Source: Bacillus cereus (GTDB taxonomy: Bacteria > Bacillota > Bacilli > Bacillales > Bacillaceae_G). Taken from it: DNA of 64,000 bases. Under the pieces are notes generated by a model. It searched no databases, was not told where the DNA came from, and worked only from the letters and a program-made list of their open reading frames with translations. The position numbers and the translations under genes are program-made. Position 1 is the stretch's first letter. Each line of letters begins with the position of its first letter. This document shows, in pieces, positions 56,296-64,000 of this stretch. The stretch covers positions 4,279,001-4,343,000 of the forward strand of contig NZ_CP089518.1 of NCBI RefSeq assembly GCF_025917685.1, given 5' to 3'.

Positions 56296-56575
56296 AAAAA
56301 CACCCGTCCCTAACAAAGGGACGAGTGTTGAAATCGTGGTTCCACCCTTATTCTAATAAAATGAATTTATAACGAAATAAGCTCATTTTATAGCTCGTGT
56401 AAATTGATAACGGTTTTATCCGCCAAGAATTACAATGCATCATGCATGCAGTTCACTCTTGAAGTTTAGAGGTGGTAAGCTTGTCTTTTCGTATTAGGAA
56501 GCTCACAGCCTAAGGCTTCCCTCTCTGAGAATCGTAGAAAACAACTCATGTCCTCATCATTACTTTTATAAAATA
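56296..56575 (-). ncRNA. T-box riboswitch leader of brnQ
   Basis: On the minus strand a Stem I begins near 56575 (GATGAGGACATGAG, AGAGAGGGAAGCC ... GCTTCC), followed by the T-box antiterminator motif GGGTGGAACCACG (56335-56347), and then the terminator stem CACTCGTCCC / GGGACGGGTG (56301-56327) with TTTTTT. Uncharged tRNA binding would let transcription pass into brnQ. I could not place the specifier codon with confidence; a leucine codon (CUU or UUA) near 56478-56483 is possible. Confidence 0.93.
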
Positions 56576-56677
56576 TCTTGTCGAAACTTGTTGTTTTTTA
56601 TTATATGGGCTATTTTTTAAAAAATCAATAGTTTTATTTTTTCTGACAAAAAAATATAGGGAGAAAATTTTTCCTCC

Positions 56678-57367
56678 CTATAACTGTCCTATTAATAATT
56701 CTAATTCTTCAGCTGTAATGTCTCGCCACTTTCCTACTTCAAGATCACTTAGCTTTATATTCATAATACGTTCTCGCTTTAATTTTGTCACAGTGAATCC
56801 GAAAGCACGGCTCATTCTACGAATTTGTCTGTTCATCCCTTGCGTTAAAACGATGCGAAATGTTGATTGATCGACTCTCGTCACTTTACATGGCTTCGTC
56901 ATTCCATCTTTAATCTTTACACCGCTGGACATCTCATCAATAAACCAATCAGTAAAAGGCTTATCGACCGTCACAACATATTCTTTCTCATGCTCATGAT
57001 CTCCGTGTAAAATTTGATTCGCAATCGCACCATCGTTCGTTAATAAAATAAGTCCTTCTGATGCTCTATCTAATCGTCCAACAGGAAAAATTCGCTCTGG
57101 GTAATTGATATAATCAATAATATTATCTTCAATATGATCGGCTGCTGTACAAGTAATTCCGACTGGTTTATGAAAGGCGATATACACTTTTTCTTTCTCT
57201 TCTTTTGCAATAACCTGTCCATCAATCGTTACAACATCACCATCGCTCACGAGTGCACCGTGCGTACATATTTCACCGTTAATAGCCACGCGTCCCGCTT
57301 TAATGAGACGGTCTGTTTCGCGTCTTGAGCAGGATTTTGCTTCGCTTATGTATTGGTTGATTTTCAT
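56678..57367 (-). CDS. rluF: RNA pseudouridine synthase, RluF type
   Basis: A 229-residue RsuA-family enzyme. An S4 RNA-binding domain (about 1-48: KINQYISEAKSCSRRETDRLIKAGRVAING) is followed by the catalytic domain with GRLDRASEGLILLTNDG (catalytic Asp) and GMNRQIRRMSRAFGF. It makes pseudouridine in 23S rRNA (U2604 in E. coli RluF); the site in Bacillus is inferred. Confidence 0.9.
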   Translation of the reverse strand: MKINQYISEAKSCSRRETDRLIKAGRVAINGEICTHGALVSDGDVVTIDGQVIAKEEKEKVYIAFHKPVGITCTAADHIEDNIIDYINYPERIFPVGRLDRASEGLILLTNDGAIANQILHGDHEHEKEYVVTVDKPFTDWFIDEMSSGVKIKDGMTKPCKVTRVDQSTFRIVLTQGMNRQIRRMSRAFGFTVTKLKRERIMNIKLSDLEVGKWRDITAEELELLIGQL

Positions 57368-57394
57368 AGCTTATTCCTTTTCATATATATTAAA

Positions 57395-57436
57395 AGCGTC
57401 AATCTATGGCGATGTCATTATGCCACGATTGACGCT
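57395..57436 (-). terminator. Terminator after the small peptide gene
   Basis: AGCGTCAATC (57395-57404) pairs with GATTGACGCT (57427-57436), with inner TGGC/GCCA, followed on the minus strand by TTTTAA. Confidence 0.7.
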
Positions 57437-57439
57437 CCT

Positions 57440-57532
57440 TTACTTCGCAAAAACAACTAAATAAATAACCCCAATCACCAAAAATATTCCACAACAAGCT
57501 AACAATGCTTTTGCAAGTTTGTCCATAAACAT
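57440..57532 (-). CDS. 30-residue membrane peptide downstream of mutS2
   Basis: A short frame MFMDKLAKALLACC ... VIYLVVFAK with one hydrophobic helix. AAGGGG lies 10 bases before ATG 57532, and a terminator directly follows the stop, so it looks like a real last cistron of the mutS2 unit. No family recognised. Confidence 0.55.
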   Translation of the reverse strand: MFMDKLAKALLACCGIFLVIGVIYLVVFAK

Positions 57533-57563
57533 ATAATGGTTTCCCCTTTTGTTTGGTTGTTTG

Positions 57564-59924
57564 CTATTTTAATTCGACAACTGTTACGCCTAGGCCTCCC
57601 TCGCCCATGTCACCGTAGCGGTAGTTTTTCACGCCGCGATGTTTCTTCAAGTAATCTTGTACACCTTGGCGAAGTGCTCCTGTTCCTTTACCGTGAATAA
57701 TTGATACGCGCGGATAGCTTGCAAGCTGTGCATCATCTAAATATTTTTCAACGCGCATCATTGCATCTTCATAACGTTCACCGCGAAGGTCAAGCTCTAA
57801 CGACACGTGATAATCTCTACCCTTCACACTTGCGACTGCTTTTTTCTCTGTTTGCTTCGGTGTATTAATGTATTCCATATTGGATTCTTTCACTTTCATC
57901 TTCAGAATACCAATTTGTACGCTCCACTCTGTATCACTTACTTTTTCAAGTAATTGACCTTTTTGGCCGAACGTTAATACTTTTACTTCATCGCCTGCAC
58001 GTAATTGTTGTTTTGGCGCTGTGTTTTTCACGTTCACTTTTTGTTTCTTCACAAGCTCTGGCACTGCGCCTTCTAGACGGCTCTTCGCTTCAATAAGCTC
58101 GTGATCTTTCACGTTTATAAGCTGCGCTTTACGCAATTGACGAAGTTCGTGAATAATGCCCTCTGCTTCTTTCTTCGCAGCTTCGACTTTTTCTTCCCCT
58201 TCTATTTGCGCTTTTAATAATTTTTCATCACGCTCTTCGTTAAATTCAATAATTTGACGCTGTAATTCGCGATGAAGTTTTTCAGATTGCTTACGAAGCG
58301 CTTCTGCTTCGTTCCAGTCACGCTCTGCGTTCTTTTGACTTTCTTCTAACTTCGCAATCATATTTTCAATTTTATTTGTATCCGTACTAATATGGTTACG
58401 AGCTTGGTCAATAACGCGATCAGATAATCCAAGACGCTTCGAAATTTCAAAGGCGTTACTACGTCCTGGTACACCGATTAATAATTTGTACGTTGGGCTT
58501 AATGTGTTCACATCAAACTCCACGCTCGCATTAATAACTTGCTCACGGTTGTATCCGTATGCTTTTAATTCTGGATAATGCGTTGTAGCAACAACGCGAG
58601 CACCACGATTACATACTTCATCTAAAATTGAAATTGCTAGTGCAGCCCCTTCTTGCGGGTCTGTTCCAGCACCTAATTCATCAAATAAAACTAAGCTTTC
58701 AAAATCAGCTTTTTCTAAAATATCTACAATATTCACCATATGTGAGGAGAACGTACTTAAACTTTGTTCAATCGATTGCTCATCACCGATATCAGCGAAA
58801 ATATTTTTAAATACACAAATCTCCGATTCATCCATTACTGGAATGTGAAGACCAGACTGCGCCATTAATACACAAATACCGACTGTTTTCAGCGTAACTG
58901 TTTTACCACCTGTATTCGGTCCTGTAATAACAATTGTCGTGAAATCTTTACCTAACATAATGTTATTTGGCACGATGATTTCTGGATCAATAAGCGGATG
59001 ACGTGCTTGTCTTAAATCCATATAGCGCTCGTTATTTACGATTGGCTTATTTGCTTTAATACGCTTCGCATAAAAAGCTTTCGCAAATATGAAGTCAAGA
59101 TTCGCAACTACTTCTACGTTAGATAAAACGATATCCGCTTCTACTGCCACTTCTTCTGTTAACATCAATAAGATGCGTTCAATTTCTTGTTTTTCTTTCA
59201 CTCGTGCTTCTTGAAGCGCGTTATTTAACTCTACAATGACTTGTGGTTCAATAAATAACGTTTGCCCAGAAGCTGATTGATCGTGAACAATACCACCATA
59301 TACGCCGCGGTATTCTTGTTTTACCGGGATTACGTAACGTTCGTTACGAATCGTTACAATCGAGTCAGACAGCATCTTTTGCGCGTTTGAAGAACGCGTC
59401 ATGTTTTCTAACTTTTCACGAATACGGCTTTCTGCAGTACGAATTTGAGTACGAATACCACGCAGTTTATCACTTGCGCTATCGACTACTTCACCACCGT
59501 CACCGATGCAATTAGTAATTTTCTTTTCTAAATCATATAAAGATACAATTTGAGCGACATGAGTTTCTAAAATTGGAAGCTCGACACCATTATCAACCAT
59601 ATCTTCAATGAAACGTTTCATATTGCGACTACCATACATCGTATTGGCAATATCAAGTAGTTCATTTGGGCTTAACATACTTCCAATCTTTGCACGCTTC
59701 ACATTTGGGCGAATATCCGTAATACCACCTAATGGTGCACTACCTTTTAAACGAATAACTTTCGCCGCTTCATCCGTTGTATCTTGCAGTTCTACAATTT
59801 CTTCAAAATCAGTGCTGGGCACTAAATTCTTCACCTTGTCACGACCAAGTGAAGAGGCTGTATGTTCAAGTAATTGTTCTTTTACTTTATTGTATTCTAA
59901 TACACGCAACGTTCTTTCTAACAT
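57564..59924 (-). CDS. mutS2: MutS2 endonuclease/ribosome-rescue ATPase
   Basis: A 786-residue MutS family protein without a mismatch-binding domain. The ATPase has Walker [27 protein letters not shown] and [12 protein letters not shown] coiled coil (about 515-620) leads to the C-terminal Smr nuclease domain with [12 protein letters not shown] and [14 protein letters not shown]. It limits homologous recombination and, in B. subtilis, acts on collided ribosomes. It follows polX by 19 bp. Confidence 0.96.
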   Translation of the reverse strand: MLERTLRVLEYNKVKEQLLEHTASSLGRDKVKNLVPSTDFEEIVELQDTTDEAAKVIRLKGSAPLGGITDIRPNVKRAKIGSMLSPNELLDIANTMYGSRNMKRFIEDMVDNGVELPILETHVAQIVSLYDLEKKITNCIGDGGEVVDSASDKLRGIRTQIRTAESRIREKLENMTRSSNAQKMLSDSIVTIRNERYVIPVKQEYRGVYGGIVHDQSASGQTLFIEPQVIVELNNALQEARVKEKQEIERILLMLTEEVAVEADIVLSNVEVVANLDFIFAKAFYAKRIKANKPIVNNERYMDLRQARHPLIDPEIIVPNNIMLGKDFTTIVITGPNTGGKTVTLKTVGICVLMAQSGLHIPVMDESEICVFKNIFADIGDEQSIEQSLSTFSSHMVNIVDILEKADFESLVLFDELGAGTDPQEGAALAISILDEVCNRGARVVATTHYPELKAYGYNREQVINASVEFDVNTLSPTYKLLIGVPGRSNAFEISKRLGLSDRVIDQARNHISTDTNKIENMIAKLEESQKNAERDWNEAEALRKQSEKLHRELQRQIIEFNEERDEKLLKAQIEGEEKVEAAKKEAEGIIHELRQLRKAQLINVKDHELIEAKSRLEGAVPELVKKQKVNVKNTAPKQQLRAGDEVKVLTFGQKGQLLEKVSDTEWSVQIGILKMKVKESNMEYINTPKQTEKKAVASVKGRDYHVSLELDLRGERYEDAMMRVEKYLDDAQLASYPRVSIIHGKGTGALRQGVQDYLKKHRGVKNYRYGDMGEGGLGVTVVELK

Positions 59925-59943
59925 GTTGCAGGTCCCCCTTGTG

Positions 59944-61665
59944 TTACTTATTACGTTTAATATAGTCTAATAAACGTTCAATATCCCATGTGTTAATTAC
60001 GTTATCTTTTTGAATCCAACCTTTACGTGCTGCTGCTACACCTGTTTCCATATCTTCTAACATTTCAAGTGTATGAGCATCCGTATTAATCGCTACTTTT
60101 ACACCAGCATCTTGTGCTTGTTTTAATAATTTCGCGCTTAAATCTAGACGGTTTGGGTTTGCATTTAATTCTAAAACTGTATTTGTTTCTTTTGCGAGCT
60201 GGATTAATAAATCTGTATCTACATCGTAACCCTCGCGGCGCCCAAGAAGACGACCTGTCGGATGGGCAATCATAGTGACATGCTTATTCTCAAGCGCAGT
60301 GCGAAGACGTTTCATAATCGTTTCACGGTCTTGTGAGAAGCTAGAGTGAATCGCTCCAATGACATAATCTAGTTCTGCTAATACTTCATCATCAAAATCA
60401 AGCGAGGCATCTGGTAAAATGTCCATTTCAATTCCCCGTAAAATTGTAATGTCTGGATACTTTTCATTCATACGCTCAATTTCTTTCGCTTGCTCGCGAA
60501 GACGCTCTTTCGTTAAACCATTCGCTACTTTCAAGTATTGTGAGTGGTCCGTAATCGCCATAAACTTATATCCACGAGCGCGGCATGCTTGTACCATTTC
60601 TTCAATTGAAAAGGCACCGTCACTCCATGTTGTATGCATATGTAAATCACCTTGTATGTCAGAGAACTGAATTAAGTTCGGATACTCTTTAATTAATTCA
60701 ATTTCCTTTCCATCTTCACGTACTTCTGGCGGAATAAACGGAAGACCGAAATGAGCAAAGAACTCCTCTTCTGTTTCAAATGTTTTTACTTCACCTGTTT
60801 CCAGATTCTCTACACCGTACTCACTAATTTTCTCACCTTTATCTTTGGCGATTTGGCGCATTTTTACGTTATGATCTTTTGATCCTGTGAAATGGTGAAG
60901 AGTTGTAATAAACTCTTCTGGTTTTACTAAGCGGAAATCAATTGAAATATCGTATTCATATTGAAGACGAACAGAGACTTTCGTATCTCCACTTGCAATC
61001 ACTTCAATCATATTATCAAACTGTAATAAATGTTCACGTACTACTGCTGGCTCCGTCGTTGCAATAATGAAATCTAAATCTTTCACTGTCTCACGAACGC
61101 GGCGTAAACTACCAGCGCGAGAGAAACGAATCACTTCAGCAATATTCGACAATTTCTCCTCTATTTCCCCGGCAATAGGCAATACCATCGCAATTGGTAA
61201 ACGCTCTGGACGAGATCCTACTTGATCAATTGCTTCTAATATTTTCTCTTCTGTTTTCTTACCGAAACCTGCTAAAGCTTGTACTTTATTTTCCTCGCAA
61301 ACAGCTTTTAGCGATTCCATATCAACAACACCAAGTTCTTTGTATAACTTAGCTACCTTCTTACCACCAAGGCCCGGAAGTTTTAATAACGGTAATAAAC
61401 TGCTTGGTACTTCTTTTTCAAGTTCCTGTAATACTTCAGATGTTCCCGATTCTATATATTCTTGAATAACTGCTGCTGTTCCTTTTCCAATACCCGGAAT
61501 CTTCGTGAAATCTTCAATCTCAGAAAGACTACGATCATCACTCTCTAATGCTGCTGCTGCTTTACGGAATGCAGATATTTTAAATGGATTCGCGCCCTTT
61601 AGTTCCATAAACAGGCCGATTGTCTCTAATAATTTAATAACTTGTTTTTTATTTATTTTCATCAT
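59944..61665 (-). CDS. polX: Family X DNA polymerase/3'-5' exonuclease PolX
   Basis: A 573-residue repair polymerase. The N-terminal helix-hairpin-helix part ([33 protein letters not shown]) and the nucleotidyltransferase core ([19 protein letters not shown]) are followed by a C-terminal PHP exonuclease domain ([37 protein letters not shown]). It acts in base excision repair. Two adjacent ATGs start it; a hairpin before it may reduce read-through from cvpA. Confidence 0.96.
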   Translation of the reverse strand: MMKINKKQVIKLLETIGLFMELKGANPFKISAFRKAAAALESDDRSLSEIEDFTKIPGIGKGTAAVIQEYIESGTSEVLQELEKEVPSSLLPLLKLPGLGGKKVAKLYKELGVVDMESLKAVCEENKVQALAGFGKKTEEKILEAIDQVGSRPERLPIAMVLPIAGEIEEKLSNIAEVIRFSRAGSLRRVRETVKDLDFIIATTEPAVVREHLLQFDNMIEVIASGDTKVSVRLQYEYDISIDFRLVKPEEFITTLHHFTGSKDHNVKMRQIAKDKGEKISEYGVENLETGEVKTFETEEEFFAHFGLPFIPPEVREDGKEIELIKEYPNLIQFSDIQGDLHMHTTWSDGAFSIEEMVQACRARGYKFMAITDHSQYLKVANGLTKERLREQAKEIERMNEKYPDITILRGIEMDILPDASLDFDDEVLAELDYVIGAIHSSFSQDRETIMKRLRTALENKHVTMIAHPTGRLLGRREGYDVDTDLLIQLAKETNTVLELNANPNRLDLSAKLLKQAQDAGVKVAINTDAHTLEMLEDMETGVAAARKGWIQKDNVINTWDIERLLDYIKRNK

Positions 61666-61691
61666 TGCCCCGCCTTTCTTTCATAGAAAAA

Positions 61692-61719
61692 AACTTCTCT
61701 TTCTGAAAAAAGAGAAGTT
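61692..61719 (-). terminator. Terminator/attenuator between cvpA and polX
   Basis: AACTTCTCTTT pairs with AAAGAGAAGTT (61709-61719), followed on the minus strand by TTTTTTCTATG. It overlaps the cvpA-like stop. Confidence 0.75.
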
Positions 61720-62257
61720 ATACTTTGCTACCTGTCTGCCATAGCTCCTTCACCTTTTCAGAAAGAATCGGTGTATCGTCTACAATTATTTTGCTAATTG
61801 ATGATTTTTGTAATGGTGTTTGTATTTGCTCAATTGGAAGGATGTTTCCAACGATAATTAAAACAAACAAAATAATATATACTTCTAAAAATCCGAGGAT
61901 TGCCCCCGCGAACGCATTGACTTGCTTTAAAACCGGTATTTCTGCAAACATATTTAACAAATTACCAAGTAATGAAAGTGCAATTTTTGTAATAATAAAC
62001 AATATGATAAACGCAAGTGCTTGATAAAATACTGTTTCAATATTATTTGCATCAATCCATTCTGGAACAGATACGTTTTTATCAAATGGATACGGAATAA
62101 ATTTCGCAAGCGCTGGCGCTAAATCTTTACAGTACCAGTATGCAACAAGGTATGCGATAATAAAGCTTGTTAACTTTACAAGTTGCAGAATAAACCCTCT
62201 GCGTAAGCCGAGGAAAAATCCCATAACAAGCAGTAAAATGATAATAATATCAATCAT
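61718..62257 (-). CDS. CvpA family membrane protein
   Basis: A 179-residue protein with four hydrophobic segments in the CvpA pattern: LLVMGFFLGLRRGFILQLVKL at the start, then AGAILGFLEVYIILF. CvpA proteins are needed for colicin V export in E. coli and influence cell-surface properties; the Bacillus homologue is YshB. It follows zapA by 1 bp. Confidence 0.9.
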   Translation of the reverse strand: MIDIIIILLLVMGFFLGLRRGFILQLVKLTSFIIAYLVAYWYCKDLAPALAKFIPYPFDKNVSVPEWIDANNIETVFYQALAFIILFIITKIALSLLGNLLNMFAEIPVLKQVNAFAGAILGFLEVYIILFVLIIVGNILPIEQIQTPLQKSSISKIIVDDTPILSEKVKELWQTGSKV

Positions 62258-62258
62258 G

Positions 62259-62528
62259 TTATTCCATTCCTTTTTTTGTCATACTTTCTTTCAATTTCTC
62301 ATGTTCTTCTTTTAATTTTATGTAATCGTGTATGACGTTTACCGCCGTCAATACCGCTAGTCTACTCGTGTCAAGCGAAGGATTCTTGGCATTGAGTTCG
62401 CGCATTTTATCATCCACAATCGCTGCTACCATGCGGATATGACTTGTACTTTCATCGCCAACAACTGAATATTGCTGACCATAGATTTCTACATTAATTC
62501 GACTTTTCTTTCCCTTTTGTTGTGACAA
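62259..62528 (-). CDS. zapA: Cell division protein ZapA
   Basis: An 89-residue FtsZ-associated protein: [18 protein letters not shown], then a helical part [39 protein letters not shown]. It promotes Z-ring assembly. I chose TTG 62528 ([10 protein letters not shown]), 8 bases after GGAGG; the longer frame would put that site inside the gene. Confidence 0.95.
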   Translation of the reverse strand: MSQQKGKKSRINVEIYGQQYSVVGDESTSHIRMVAAIVDDKMRELNAKNPSLDTSRLAVLTAVNVIHDYIKLKEEHEKLKESMTKKGME

Positions 62529-62652
62529 CTCACCGGCCTCCAATCACGTACAGAATCCTAAAGTTTATCATACCATGAACCTTCATAATATGGAAACAGA
62601 AAGAACAATCCGATATGATAAAAATAACAATATAAAAAAAGGGGTGACCATT

Positions 62653-63588
62653 ATGTCAAATTCTATCGTAATTCAAACAAATTCTACAGTAATTGAAAAC
62701 ATGAAACAACAATATAAACAAGCGCTTAGCCCGAAAATTCCACAAGGCGGGATCTTCATGGCAAAGGTGCCATCTTGCACAATTACAGCGTATAAATCTG
62801 GAAAAGTAATGTTCCAAGGAGGCCGCGCTGAAGCAGAAGCTTCTCGTTGGCAAACTGTCTCTCAAACACCGAAAACAGCTGTAAAAAAATCTGTCGATTC
62901 ACACCGTTATGCACCGCCTACTTCCATCAGTACAATGTCTATCGTAGGGTCAGATGAAGTTGGTACTGGTGATTTCTTCGGACCGATGACAGTAGTTGCT
63001 GTATATGTGGATGCAAAGCAAATTCCACTACTAAAAGAACTTGGTGTAAAAGACTCTAAAAACTTAAATGACGATCAAATTACTGCCATTGCAAAACAAC
63101 TTCTACACGTTGTTCCTTACAGCTCTCTTGTCCTTCACAATGAAAAATATAACGAGCTATTTGATAAAGGAAACAACCAAGGTAAGTTAAAAGCCTTACT
63201 ACATAATAAAGCTATTACAAACTTATTAGCTAAAATTGCACCTACAAAGCCTGAAGGCGTCTTAATCGATCAATTCACACAACCTGATACATACTACAAA
63301 TATTTAGCAAAACAAAAACAGGTACAACGTGAAAATGTTTACTTCGCGACGAAAGGCGAAAGCGTCCATTTAGCAGTAGCCGCTGCTTCTATTTTAGCTC
63401 GTTACTCATTCGTAAAACAGTTTGACGAACTAAGCAAAAAAGCTGGTATGCCACTTCCAAAAGGTGCCGGTAAACAAGTTGATATTGCCGCTGCTAAATT
63501 AATTCAAAAGCTTGGTAAAGAACGATTACCTGAGTTTGTGAAAATGCATTTCGCTAATAAGGAGAAGGCGTTTCGCTTATTAAAATAG
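62653..63588 (+). CDS. rnhC: Ribonuclease HIII
   Basis: A 311-residue RNase H2-superfamily enzyme that removes RNA from RNA-DNA hybrids. After an N-terminal TBP-like domain (1-90), the catalytic part starts with GSDEVGTGDFFGPM and has KDSKNLNDDQI and later AAASILARYSF. ATG 62653 (MSNSIVIQTN) lies behind AAAGGGGTG; an upstream ATG at 62575 lacks a ribosome site. Divergent from zapA. Confidence 0.96.
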   Translation: MSNSIVIQTNSTVIENMKQQYKQALSPKIPQGGIFMAKVPSCTITAYKSGKVMFQGGRAEAEASRWQTVSQTPKTAVKKSVDSHRYAPPTSISTMSIVGSDEVGTGDFFGPMTVVAVYVDAKQIPLLKELGVKDSKNLNDDQITAIAKQLLHVVPYSSLVLHNEKYNELFDKGNNQGKLKALLHNKAITNLLAKIAPTKPEGVLIDQFTQPDTYYKYLAKQKQVQRENVYFATKGESVHLAVAAASILARYSFVKQFDELSKKAGMPLPKGAGKQVDIAAAKLIQKLGKERLPEFVKMHFANKEKAFRLLK

Positions 63589-63597
63589 TATCGACAA

Positions 63598-63623
63598 AAA
63601 CAGGAGCCTACAAACTCCTGTTT
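63598..63623 (+). terminator. Terminator after rnhC
   Basis: AAACAGGAG pairs with CTCCTGTTT around CCTACAAA, followed by TTTGTTT. Confidence 0.8.
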
Positions 63624-63704
63624 TTTGTTTCCCCCTACTATAGGCCTTATATTTTTGTTACAATTATAATATACAGATTATTCTAACATAGGAGGAGATT
63701 CCCA

Positions 63705-63974
63705 TTGCTACTTCTACAAATGATTCTAAATATTTTACTAGGTGATCCACATGAAAGACAATTCGAAATTAGGGGAAATATTCAATTACTCAGTGAGCAG
63801 CAGGAGTTTCAAAACTTGATTGAAAGATATGGTAGATCATTCCTATTAAACTTACGAATTCGAAAGTTTATTGGGAAACACGATGCCCGCTTGTTAATAC
63901 ACAATCCAGCAAAACTACAACACTTCTGTAAGGAACTTGAATTTATGATTAGAAAAAGGAGGTATTTCATATGA
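63705..63974 (+). CDS. Small hypothetical protein
   Basis: An 89-residue protein, TTG start at 63705 with GGAGGAGA 6 bases upstream. After a short hydrophobic start (LLLQMILNILLGD) it is charged and helical, ending FMIRKRRYFI. No family recognised. The stop overlaps the next ATG (ATGA, 63971-63974), so it is coupled to the following gene. Confidence 0.7.
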   Translation: MLLLQMILNILLGDPHERQFEIRGNIQLLSEQQEFQNLIERYGRSFLLNLRIRKFIGKHDARLLIHNPAKLQHFCKELEFMIRKRRYFI

Positions 63975-64000
63975 ACGCTGTAAAAGTAAAAAAGGTATTA
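63971..64000 (+). CDS. Start of the next coupled gene (partial)
   Basis: ATG 63971 overlaps the preceding stop and has GGAGG about 10 bases upstream. Only MNAVKVKKVL is inside the window, so the product cannot be named. Confidence 0.6.
   Translation, partial: MNAVKVKKVL

Overview
This window is chromosomal DNA from a low-GC Firmicute of the Bacillus cereus group (B. cereus / B. thuringiensis / B. anthracis relatives). The evidence is the low GC content, AGGAGG-type ribosome sites with frequent TTG and GTG starts, a BclA-like collagen exosporium protein, and an isd haem-uptake locus with five-NEAT IsdX2, IsdC (NPKTG signal), SrtB and IsdG. Gene order in several blocks also matches Bacillus (lcfA-fadR-fadB-etfB-etfA-trxA-uvrC-yslB-sdhCAB; mutS2-polX-cvpA-zapA-rnhC). 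I see no IS element, prophage, CRISPR array, rRNA or tRNA gene.

Layout. 1-12.7 kb is an uptake and hydrolysis cluster: a partial NCS2 nucleobase permease, a DMT exporter, two paralogous cytosine-deaminase-like hydrolases, a peptide/glutathione-type ABC transporter (binding protein divergent from two permeases and two ATPases), then a one-TM LytS/YesM-like kinase, a YesN-like AraC regulator and a predicted SSS-type permease in a tightly coupled set. Two pairs of TCTTTACT boxes 21 bp apart lie in the divergent ABC promoter region and are a plausible operator for the AraC regulator. 12.9-22.7 kb holds mostly single genes: PspC, XRE-cupin regulator with divergent exporter, aquaporin, Rrf2 regulator, YhaQP-like ABC exporter, lipoprotein phosphatase, motAB, M15B carboxypeptidase and a thioesterase.

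22.7-34.4 kb is core metabolism on the minus strand: sdhCAB, yslB, uvrC, trxA, and the fatty-acid beta-oxidation cluster lcfA, fadR, fadB, etfB, etfA with FadR boxes in front of both lcfA and fadR. 34.5-36.2 kb is a 572-residue collagen-like exosporium protein. 36.6-37.2 kb is a chimeric remnant of a Fur-controlled siderophore operon, the front of a binding protein fused to the tail of a FecCD permease. An ECF sigma factor with a putative membrane-bound partner and a DinB protein follow. 39.4-45 kb is a YcbLM-like two-component system with an ABC transporter operon that includes a DUF4097 protein and an unlisted 53-residue membrane peptide.

45.2-54.6 kb holds ywbE, an RlmI-like methyltransferase and the isd locus: isdG on the plus strand; isdC, isdX2, isdE, isdF, an ATPase and srtB on the minus strand. 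No isdX1 is present. One Fur box overlaps the likely isdC promoter, two more lie upstream, and another sits inside the isdG promoter. 54.8-57.5 kb holds brnQ with a T-box leader, rluF and a 30-residue peptide; 57.5-64 kb holds mutS2, polX, cvpA, zapA, rnhC and two short plus-strand genes, the last cut by the window edge.

The least explained parts are the kinase/regulator/permease triplet with its candidate operator, the siderophore chimera, the sigma factor's partner, and the leader hairpins in front of the methyltransferase.
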